From the NCBI RefSeq assembly GCF_000177195.2, contig NC_015953.1, positions 6,448,001-6,512,000 of the forward strand: a stretch of DNA of 64,000 nt, written 5' to 3'. This document shows positions 42,641 to 49,273 of the stretch, in pieces. The notes under the pieces are model-generated. The model searched no databases, was not told where the DNA came from, and saw nothing but the letters and a program-made list of their open reading frames with translations. The translations under genes were made by a program, and so were the position numbers. Within the stretch, counting starts at the first letter, position 1; each line of letters begins with the position of its first letter. Source of the stretch: Streptomyces sp. SirexAA-E (GTDB taxonomy: Bacteria > Actinomycetota > Actinomycetes > Streptomycetales > Streptomycetaceae).

Positions 42641-43413
42641 CGGCGCGCCTCCGGTCTCACGTGCTCGCCGTGACCCAGCCGGTGCACCGCCACCTCCGGA
42701 GCCAGCCGCGCCGCCTGCCGGACGAACTCGTCCCCCGGGGCGTGGAACTCGTGCGGCCGGACCCCGTCCATCCCGATCGGCCAGTACGTCCCGTAGTGCA
42801 CCGGGATCGCGGAACGCGGCGCCAGCAGGGCCAGCGCCTGAGCGGCCCGGGCGGCGTCCAGGTGGTTGTGACCCAGGTAGGGCCCCCAGCCGCCGACCGG
42901 CAGGAGTGCCACGTCGACCGGCCCCACCGCCTCCGCCATGGTGTCGAACAGGCCGGTGTCCCCGGCGAAGTACGTCCGCGCCTCGCCCTCGACGACGTAG
43001 CCCAGCGCGGGTGCCCGGTGCGGGCCGACCGGCAGCCGGCGGCCGTCGTGCAGGGCCGGGACGGCGCGGACCAGCACCTCGCCGATCCTCACCTCGTCAC
43101 CCGGGGCGACCTCGGTGATCCGCAGCCCCCGTACCCGCCGCAGCACGCGCAGCCCCGGTACGGCCGCCACCGCCCCGCGGGGGACGACCAGCAGGCTGCC
43201 CGGGGCGAGGCGGGTCAGCGAGGGCAGGTGCAGGTGGTCGGAGTGCAGGTGGGAGATCAGGACGGCGTCGGCCACCGCGGCCAGGGGCGGCGGCACCTCG
43301 CCGCGGCGGCGGCGCAGATGCGCGAAGCGCCGGGCGAAGAGCGGATCGGTCAGCAGACGGACACCGGAGTCCTCGATCGTGCACGTGGCATGACCCCACC
43401 AGGTGACCTCCAC
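42637..43413 (-). CDS. Metallo-beta-lactamase-fold hydrolase, second copy
   Basis: A 258-residue COG2220/UlaG-like hydrolase. VTWWGHATCTIEDSGVRLLT, the ISHLHSDHLHL metal motif, FAGDTGLFD, NHLDA and VHYGTYWP are intact. It is much shorter than the neighbouring 340-residue homolog and lacks its N-terminal extension. GTG 43413 has GAGGAGG 7 nt upstream. It forms a two-gene operon with DedA, suggesting work on a membrane lipid or its head group, which is inference only. Confidence 0.85.
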   Translation of the reverse strand: MEVTWWGHATCTIEDSGVRLLTDPLFARRFAHLRRRRGEVPPPLAAVADAVLISHLHSDHLHLPSLTRLAPGSLLVVPRGAVAAVPGLRVLRRVRGLRITEVAPGDEVRIGEVLVRAVPALHDGRRLPVGPHRAPALGYVVEGEARTYFAGDTGLFDTMAEAVGPVDVALLPVGGWGPYLGHNHLDAARAAQALALLAPRSAIPVHYGTYWPIGMDGVRPHEFHAPGDEFVRQAARLAPEVAVHRLGHGEHVRPEARR

Positions 43414-43497
43414 CGTGCTGCCTCCTCGTTCCGCCGTTCCGCGCGCACCGGGCTCCGGTGCACCGGTACGAGCGTAGGCGTTCGGCGGGACGCGTAT

Positions 43498-43533
43498 GCC
43501 GGTGCGCCCCTGTGCGCCGGTGCGCTCCTACGC
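43498..43533 (+). repeat. Two-copy 18-bp tandem repeat
   Basis: GCCGGTGCGCCCCTGTGC and GCCGGTGCGCTCCTACGC are adjacent (15 of 18 identical) in the gap between divergent genes. Confidence 0.55.
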
Positions 43534-43652
43534 GCCCACTGCTGCACGCGTTCGAGCGGCTACGCAGTGCAATGCCCGGGGTAAGATCGAGCGCAGTGTC
43601 TCCGTGCGGGGAGACGCGTGGATTCCGGCCCAGGGGGGACGTCATCGGCGAG

Positions 43653-44048
43653 GTGCGGGTGGCGGCCATCGCCAGTCTGACTCCGCTCGAAGAGCTCGAC
43701 GGTGATCCGTTCCTCGTCGACACCCGCGGCCAGCACGCCATGTGCGCCCGATGGGCCGCCGATCACGGCTACGTCGTCACCCGGCAGTTCCGGCTGTACG
43801 GAATGCGCCCGGACCACCACGCGCTGTGGTCGGACGTGGAGGGCGGCGACGTCGAGCTGTTCGTAGCGCCCAACGACCGCGTGCTCGCCCGGGCCTTCGT
43901 CCCGGCGGGGGACTTCGCCGCGGAGTGCGAGCGGCGCGGCGTGCGTCTGGAGTTCGCGGGGCTGGAGGAGCCCGTGTACACGTCCGGCACCAAGGCGCGC
44001 GTCCATCGCAGGCTCTCCATGCCTACCGCCGGGTACGACGGCTGCTGA
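43653..44048 (+). CDS. Resolvase-fold protein lacking the catalytic serine
   Basis: A protein of about 131 residues that follows the N-terminal domain of serine recombinases: VRVAAIASLT (normally RVAxYARVS), DTRGQHAMCARWAADHGYVV (normally Q...C..YA...G), FVAPNDRVLARA (normally WKLDRLARS), and RRGVRLEFAGLEEPVYTSGT. The nucleophile Ser position is Thr and the first catalytic Arg is Ser, so recombination is unlikely. No DNA-binding domain follows. The start is uncertain: GTG 43653 (or 43659) matches the domain edge, and a -10-like TAAGAT lies at 43582-43587. Function unknown. Confidence 0.65.
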   Translation: MRVAAIASLTPLEELDGDPFLVDTRGQHAMCARWAADHGYVVTRQFRLYGMRPDHHALWSDVEGGDVELFVAPNDRVLARAFVPAGDFAAECERRGVRLEFAGLEEPVYTSGTKARVHRRLSMPTAGYDGC

Positions 44049-44073
44049 CCCGCGACCGGGCCACCGGGCGGCT

Positions 44074-46302
44074 GTGAAAAGCTGGAAGCGGGCCCTTGAC
44101 GGCACAGGGCCCGGACGTGAGGTGGACGGCGTGGACGACGGGCGATGGCATACGGCGGGGAAAGCCCTCATGCGCGTGATCGCGGTCTGGGCGGTCTCCA
44201 CCCTGACCATGCTGGTGCTCGCCGGGATCCTCCCCGACTTCCAGCTCCAGTCCGACGACGGTGACAGCATCACCAGGACCGCGTTCACCGCGGCCTGGGG
44301 CGCGGGTGCCTTCGGACTGCTCTCCGCCCTGGTGTGGCCCGTGCTCGTGCGGGCACTGCTCATCGTGCCGGCCCTCGTGCTGGGCGCCCTGGTCTTCTTC
44401 CTCAACGGATCGCTGCTGTGGATAGCCCTGCGGCTCATCCCGGACGGCCGGGGCGACGCCAACCCGGAGACCGCGGTCGTCGTCGCCGCCGTGATGTCTG
44501 CCGTCGCCTCCGCCGCCTCCACCGCTCTCGCCGTGCGCGACGACGACGCCCACTGGCGAAGACTCTCCCGGCTCGCCGACCGCCGACGGCGGCGCAGCAG
44601 CACATCCGACGGGCGCGGCGGCCCTCCGGGCATCGTGTTCGTCCAGCTCGACGGCGTCGGCCACGACGTGCTCCGGCAGGCGGCCGCCGACGGGCTGATG
44701 CCGACCGTGGCCGGCCGCATCGCCGACGAGGCCGGTCACCGGCTCACCCCGTGGTTCACCGACTGGTCCAGCCAGACAGGCGCCAGCCAGCTCGCCATCC
44801 TGCACGGCAGCAACTTCGACGTGCCCGCGTTCCGCTGGTACGAGAAGGAGACCGGCACCGTCATGGTCTCCAGCAGACCGGCCAGCGCCCTGGAGATGCA
44901 GCGCCGCGCCATCGCCCGGACCCACGACGGCGGGCTGCTCACCGTCGACGGGGCGAGCCGGGGCAACCTCTTCAGCGGGGGCGCCACCCAGCTCGCGCTG
45001 GTCCTGTCCATGGCCGCCAGACTCGGCAAGGGGCGCCGCTCCAGGGCCGGCTACTTCGCGTACTTCTCGGACCCGGCCAACGCGGTGCGCACCGCCCTGT
45101 CCTTCACCGCCGAGGTGGGCCGCGAGATCGGGCAGTCCACCCGGGCACGGATCCGGAAGGAGACGCCCCGCGTCAAACGGGGCGGGCTGTACCCCTTCAT
45201 CCGGGCGTTCGCGACGGTGGTCGAACGCGATGTCGTCGTCGCCGCCGTCATCGGGGACATGTTCGCCGGGCGCACCACCGTCTACGCCGACCTGGTCGCG
45301 TACGACGAGGTCGCCCACCACTCCGGGCCGCACAGCAGGGACGCCGAGAAGGTCCTGACCCGCCTCGACCGCTCCCTCGGCCTCATCGCCAGGGCCGCCG
45401 AGCACGCCCCGCGCAGCTACCGGATCGTGCTGCTCTCCGACCACGGCCAGAGCCCCGGGGAGACCTTCGCCGGGAAGTACGGCCTCACGCTCAAGGACCT
45501 CGTCCGGGCGGGCTGCGGGCTGCCCGTGCCCCGGCGCGCGCAGCGCACCCGCAGCGCCTCCGAGGCGCGGGACGCCGTGCGCATCGCTCTGCACCGGCCG
45601 GTCGACGAGCAGGAGGCGGAGCACCAGGCCGCCCTGTCGGACCCCGTCGTGCTCGCCTCTGGCAACCTCGGCCTGCTCTCCTTCCCGGACATCGAGGGCC
45701 GGGCCTCGCGCGAGGAGATCGACCGGCGCCACCCCGCCCTGCTGGGCACGCTCGCCAACCACCCCGGCATCGGCTTCCTGCTCGTGCGGAGCGAGGAACA
45801 CGGCTCGGTGGTGCTCGGACGCGGTGGGGCGGAGGTGCCGGTGCCGGAGCTGACGGACGGGGTGGGGCCGCTCGCCGGATACGGCACGGGGGCGGCGGAG
45901 GCGGTGCGGCGTACCGACTCCTTCCCGCACGTGGCCGACGTCATGGTCAACTCGATGTACGAGCCGGAGACGGGAGCCGTGCACGCCTTCGAGGAGCAGA
46001 TCGGCTCGCACGGCGGGCTGGGCGGCGAGCAGTCCAGGCCGTTCCTCCTGTGGCCGCGTACGCTCACCGATCCCGTGGACGCCCTCGCCGCCGAGGGCGA
46101 GGGCCCGGTCACCGCCGTGGTGGGGGCCGAAGCGGTCCACCGGGTCCTCGCGCACTGGATCAGGGAGCTCTCCGGCCCCCAGGTGCCGCTGGCGGAGCAG
46201 AGCTTCACCCGGGGCCCGGTTCCGGGGGCGGACGGTGCCGCACCGGGCGGGGCCGACGCGGTGCCGGGCGCCGACGACGCCGTACCGGGCGCGCGCGGCT
46301 GA
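44074..46302 (+). CDS. Membrane protein: holin-like N-terminus and alkaline-phosphatase-superfamily domain
   Basis: A 742-residue protein. Residues 30-155 hold four TM segments of the phage-holin-4 type; residues 185-710 form a phosphodiesterase/alkaline-phosphatase-superfamily domain with VQLDGVGHDVL (metal Asp), DWSSQTGASQL (nucleophile Thr/Ser), DLVAYDEVAHHSG, LLSDHGQSPGE and IGSHGGLGG. It is probably a membrane-anchored metal-dependent phospho- or phosphonate-transferase acting on envelope polymers or lipids. The C-terminus has loose GADxAVPGA repeats. GTG 44074 is 26 nt after the resolvase-like gene; GTG 44131 is an alternative start. Confidence 0.78.
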   Translation: MKSWKRALDGTGPGREVDGVDDGRWHTAGKALMRVIAVWAVSTLTMLVLAGILPDFQLQSDDGDSITRTAFTAAWGAGAFGLLSALVWPVLVRALLIVPALVLGALVFFLNGSLLWIALRLIPDGRGDANPETAVVVAAVMSAVASAASTALAVRDDDAHWRRLSRLADRRRRRSSTSDGRGGPPGIVFVQLDGVGHDVLRQAAADGLMPTVAGRIADEAGHRLTPWFTDWSSQTGASQLAILHGSNFDVPAFRWYEKETGTVMVSSRPASALEMQRRAIARTHDGGLLTVDGASRGNLFSGGATQLALVLSMAARLGKGRRSRAGYFAYFSDPANAVRTALSFTAEVGREIGQSTRARIRKETPRVKRGGLYPFIRAFATVVERDVVVAAVIGDMFAGRTTVYADLVAYDEVAHHSGPHSRDAEKVLTRLDRSLGLIARAAEHAPRSYRIVLLSDHGQSPGETFAGKYGLTLKDLVRAGCGLPVPRRAQRTRSASEARDAVRIALHRPVDEQEAEHQAALSDPVVLASGNLGLLSFPDIEGRASREEIDRRHPALLGTLANHPGIGFLLVRSEEHGSVVLGRGGAEVPVPELTDGVGPLAGYGTGAAEAVRRTDSFPHVADVMVNSMYEPETGAVHAFEEQIGSHGGLGGEQSRPFLLWPRTLTDPVDALAAEGEGPVTAVVGAEAVHRVLAHWIRELSGPQVPLAEQSFTRGPVPGADGAAPGGADAVPGADDAVPGARG

Positions 46303-46314
46303 CCCGGCCGGACG

Positions 46315-47367
46315 TCAGGCCGACGCGCGTTTCACCAGCGTCGGATGGAAGACCGCCGAGGGGACGGGGCCGCCCGGCCTGCCGATCTGCTGGAGGAGGA
46401 GCCGGGCCATCTCCGCCGCCATCTCCTCCACCGGCTCCCGCACGGTGGTCAGCGGCGGATCGCAGGCCACCGCCGCGCTGCTGTCGTCGAAACCCACCAC
46501 CGCCACGTCCGAGGGCACCTCCTTGCCGGCCCTCAGCAGGACGGGCAAGGACCCCAGCGCCATCAGGTCCGAGGCGATGAACACCGCGTCCAGGTCCGGG
46601 CGCCGGGCCAGCAGCCCGCGCATCGCGGCGGCCCCCCCGGTGTGGGTGAAGTCGCCCTCGGCGACCGCCACGTCCTCGATGCCGTGCCGGCCCAGCGCGT
46701 CCAGGAAACCGGTCAGCCGTGCCTGTCCCGCCGGCATGTCCTGCGGCCCGGCCACCGTGCCGATGCTCCGCCGGCCCAGGGACGCCAGGTGGTCGGCGGC
46801 CAGCTGGGCGCCGGCGCGCTGGTCGGCCTCGACATAGGTGAGCGGGGACGGCCGCAGGGGACGGCCGGCCAGGACGGCGGGCAGCCTGGTGTCCTGGACG
46901 AGCCCGGGCAGCGGGTCCTCGGCGTGGGTGGAGATCAGGACCACCCCATCGACATGGCCCTGGCGCAGGTACGACAGCAGCTGGTTGCGCGAGCCCTCGT
47001 CGTCGGCCAGCATCAGCACCATCTGGATACCGGCCGGGCGCAGCACCTCCAGCAGGCCGCTGACCACCCGGCCGAAGTACGGGTCGGAGAACATCCGGCC
47101 GATGAACGGCTCGGAGACCGGGCGCCGTTCGCGTTCGGACACCACCACGGCGATCGAGTCGGTCCGCCGGGTCACCAGCGAACGCGCCGCACGGTTCGGT
47201 ACGTACCCCGTGGTGGCCACCGCCTCCTCGACCACCCGCCTGAGGGCCGGGTCCACCGTGGTCGCACCGTTGATCACCCGTGACACCGTGGCCCGGGAGA
47301 CGCCCGCGACGGCGGCCACGTCCTCCAGGGTCGTGGGGCGCACGGGCGGCGAAACGTCGGCAGTCAT
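46315..47367 (-). CDS. LacI family regulator
   Basis: A 350-residue LacI-type regulator: HTH TTLEDVAAVAGVSRATVSRVINGA, hinge PNRAARSLVTRR, then a periplasmic-binding-fold sugar domain (VDGVVLISTHAEDP, VGFDDSSAA, LTTVREPVEEMA). The minus-strand -10 box TATAAA ends 6 nt before the ATG and no ribosome binding site is present, so the mRNA is probably leaderless. It has no obvious sugar operon beside it. The GAGAGCGCTCTC palindromes 1.7 kb away are possible targets. Confidence 0.92.
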   Translation of the reverse strand: MTADVSPPVRPTTLEDVAAVAGVSRATVSRVINGATTVDPALRRVVEEAVATTGYVPNRAARSLVTRRTDSIAVVVSERERRPVSEPFIGRMFSDPYFGRVVSGLLEVLRPAGIQMVLMLADDEGSRNQLLSYLRQGHVDGVVLISTHAEDPLPGLVQDTRLPAVLAGRPLRPSPLTYVEADQRAGAQLAADHLASLGRRSIGTVAGPQDMPAGQARLTGFLDALGRHGIEDVAVAEGDFTHTGGAAAMRGLLARRPDLDAVFIASDLMALGSLPVLLRAGKEVPSDVAVVGFDDSSAAVACDPPLTTVREPVEEMAAEMARLLLQQIGRPGGPVPSAVFHPTLVKRASA

Positions 47368-47373
47368 GCAGTC

Positions 47374-47404
47374 TTTATACCGGCTGGTCGGACGGGCGTG
47401 CGAA
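47374..47404 (-). promoter_or_regulatory. Leaderless promoter of the lacI gene
   Basis: Minus strand TTCGCA (47399-47404), 19 bp, TATAAA (47374-47379), then only 6 nt before the ATG at 47367. Confidence 0.6.
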
Positions 47405-47417
47405 GGGTTGCGGCACG

Positions 47418-48020
47418 TCAGCCGGGCACTCCCGGGAATTCCTCCAGTTCGGCCAGCTGCTCCTCACGCGCGGCGACGAGGGCCGTCGCCCGCTCCTTCG
47501 CCTCGGCCGAACCACCCGCCGTGGTCTCGGAACGCGAGACCTGCGCGGACTGGCGGAGGTGGTCGCGGATCTCCGTCACCAGCAGCCGGTCGAACGCGGC
47601 GCCCTCGGCGGCGTCGGCCCGTTCGAGATCGGTGGCCGTCACCATGCCCGGCATCTCGTGCCCCTTGTGCACATCGGTGTCCGGCAGCCCCATGCGCTCC
47701 CGCAGCCCGGTCAGCGCCGTCAGTTCGGTCCGGTGCGCGGCACGCAGGCGGGCCGAGAGGGACCGCAGGGCCGGGTCCGAGGACTTCGCCGCCGCGAGGT
47801 CCAGCAGGGCCACGGCCCCTTCGTCCATGGGGATCATCAGCTGGAGCCAGGCCGAGTCGGTCGGGTGACCGGAAGGGGTGGGGGCGGCGGTTGTGGCCGT
47901 CGGCCGGGGCGGTGCGGCGGCTCCGGAGCCGGGAGCCGGTTCGGCGGAGCACGCGGCCGTGCCGGTCAGCAGGGCAAGGCCGAGCAGGAGCGAGGTTCCT
48001 GTGCGACGAGCGTCGTTCAT
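47418..48020 (-). CDS. DUF305-like lipoprotein
   Basis: A 200-residue lipoprotein: signal peptide with lipobox LTGTAAC, a Pro/Ala-rich linker, then a four-helix DUF305-type domain. The family's usual MIPHH motif reads MIPMDEGAVALLDLA here, and a HKGHEMPGM Met/His-rich stretch is kept. DUF305 proteins are often found with copper resistance genes; none is adjacent. It lies 84 nt downstream of the DUF1996 gene on the same strand and may be its operon partner. Confidence 0.75.
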   Translation of the reverse strand: MNDARRTGTSLLLGLALLTGTAACSAEPAPGSGAAAPPRPTATTAAPTPSGHPTDSAWLQLMIPMDEGAVALLDLAAAKSSDPALRSLSARLRAAHRTELTALTGLRERMGLPDTDVHKGHEMPGMVTATDLERADAAEGAAFDRLLVTEIRDHLRQSAQVSRSETTAGGSAEAKERATALVAAREEQLAELEEFPGVPG

Positions 48021-48104
48021 CGGTGTCCTCGGGTGGGGCGTCCGCCCGGGGCAGCGAGCCCCGGGCGGACACCGTTCGGAACTGCGGTGTGAGCGGACGA
48101 GCCG

Positions 48105-49037
48105 TCAGGGCTTGCCGTCCGCACCGCACTTGACGATGGCATTGATGCAGTCGCGCACCCGCTGCGCCATCTCCGCCTCCGGCCACACGTTGAAGAAGTC
48201 ACCGTGCATGGTGTAGCCGGGTCCCGACGCCAGCCTGAAGCGGGCCGGGTCGCCGTTCACGGGGTAGCGCAGCACCTGGCGCAGCTTGGGCACCGCGACC
48301 GGGTGGGTCGAGGGGCAGGCCCCGCCCACCGGGTAGGCCATGTGGCTCTTGTGATCGGCCGAGTCCAGGTCCTTGCCGTTCCAGCACTGGGGGAAGTCCA
48401 GGTAGGACTCCAGCATCGAGCCGGCGGGGCAGTTGACGAAGTCGTGGGACGGGTTGACCTCGCCGTGGTGCAGGCACGACCAGCGCGAGATCGTGTTGTC
48501 GTTCGGCCCGGTCGCCACGGCGTTGCCCGCGACGATCCGCAGACCGCGGGGGAGCGGCTGGATCGTCCGGATGACGTCGTCCCGGACGCCCTCACCCAGG
48601 TAGTAGAAGGTGGTGCCCGTGGGCTCCACCTCCTTGTCACCGTCGTACAGGGTCGGGACCCAGTACGAGGAGAGGTCGGTCACCGGCGAACAGGTGGTGC
48701 CGCCCCTCTCCAGTGACGTCAGGTCGGAGTGGGCGTCCGTGGAGTCGTTGCCGAAGAAGCTGTGCATGTGCGAGGCGCCGGGCAGGCCGGGGAAGACGAT
48801 CGGGTCGTTCGGGCCCCGGTGGTTGTACGGGCATTCGGCGAGGAACTCGGCGACCCTCACCACGTCCGCGGCGGCCTTGGGGGCGTTCGCCGTCGGATCG
48901 GGGGCGGCGCTGCCGACGTTCGTCTGGAGGAAGGAGAGGGCGAGGGCCGCGGCGGCGAGCCCCGCGATTCTGTAGCGCCACGGCGGCAGGGTCCTGCGGC
49001 CGCGGTTCTCGGTCGTGCGTCGGTTTCGGAAGAGCAC
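48105..49037 (-). CDS. Secreted DUF1996 protein
   Basis: A 310-residue exported protein. GTG 49037 (CAGGAG 5-6 nt upstream) opens a long twin-Arg/Lys-rich leader and hydrophobic segment ending SFLQTNVGSA. The DUF1996 domain shows HMHSFFGN, TCSPVTDLSSYWVPTLY, WSCLHHG and DFPQCWNGKDLDSADHKSHMAYP, with conserved Cys and His. The domain is shared with fungal secreted proteins and has no firm biochemical role. Its promoter overlaps a perfect GAGAGAGCGCTCTCTC palindrome of LacI type, suggesting carbohydrate-linked control. Confidence 0.85.
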   Translation of the reverse strand: MLFRNRRTTENRGRRTLPPWRYRIAGLAAAALALSFLQTNVGSAAPDPTANAPKAAADVVRVAEFLAECPYNHRGPNDPIVFPGLPGASHMHSFFGNDSTDAHSDLTSLERGGTTCSPVTDLSSYWVPTLYDGDKEVEPTGTTFYYLGEGVRDDVIRTIQPLPRGLRIVAGNAVATGPNDNTISRWSCLHHGEVNPSHDFVNCPAGSMLESYLDFPQCWNGKDLDSADHKSHMAYPVGGACPSTHPVAVPKLRQVLRYPVNGDPARFRLASGPGYTMHGDFFNVWPEAEMAQRVRDCINAIVKCGADGKP

Positions 49038-49087
49038 GGCACTCCTGTCTGAGGAAGTGGGGTTCCTGATCGGGCCCGGGGGATGGG

Positions 49088-49105
49088 CGAGAGAGCGCTC
49101 TCTCG
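49088..49105. promoter_or_regulatory. LacI-type operator at the DUF1996 start point
   Basis: CGAGAGAGCGCTCTCTCG is a perfect 18-bp palindrome centred just past the predicted transcription start of the DUF1996 gene. LacI-family sites for CAZyme genes in Streptomyces have the same GAGCGCTC core (e.g. the CebR site TGGGAGCGCTCCCA). Confidence 0.75.
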
Positions 49106-49109
49106 GGTG

Positions 49110-49138
49110 AACGTAGAAGCGTGTCGAAGGCATGTCAA
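49110..49138 (-). promoter_or_regulatory. Promoter of the DUF1996 gene
   Basis: Minus strand TTGACA (49133-49138), 17 bp, TACGTT (49110-49115): a near-consensus promoter whose start point falls in the operator. Confidence 0.7.
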
Positions 49139-49197
49139 TAAGTTGCGCAGACGTTTCCGCCACCTGCCTGTTCGGTTGATCCGATGCCATGTCATAT

Positions 49198-49213
49198 GGG
49201 AGAGCGCTCTCTC
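49198..49213. promoter_or_regulatory. Second LacI-type operator
   Basis: GAGAGCGCTCTC (49200-49211) is perfect; one mismatch occurs in the wider 16-bp repeat. It lies 110 bp from the first site and upstream of the DNA ligase gene, so repression by looping is possible. Confidence 0.65.
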
Positions 49214-49273
49214 GCCCGAGGGGTGGAGGTCGGACGGAGGGCGTTGTCAGTGATGGACGGCAGGATGATGCCC

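Noticed and set aside
43653..44048. Active phage integrase or invertase
   Set aside because: The catalytic Ser and Arg are missing, there is no DNA-binding domain, and no attachment sites or phage genes are nearby.
44074..44500. Phage holin and hence a prophage
   Set aside because: The holin-like segment is fused in frame to a phosphatase-superfamily domain typical of chromosomal genes, and no other phage gene is present.
44023..46155. Long minus-strand frame opposite the holin/phosphatase gene
   Set aside because: The sense frame has clear TM segments and phosphatase motifs; the antisense frame is Gly/Val/Glu/His-rich shadow sequence.
48199..48477. Small Arg/Pro-rich frame inside the DUF1996 gene
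   Set aside because: It lies entirely within a well-supported coding region on the same strand in another frame and has no ribosome binding site.
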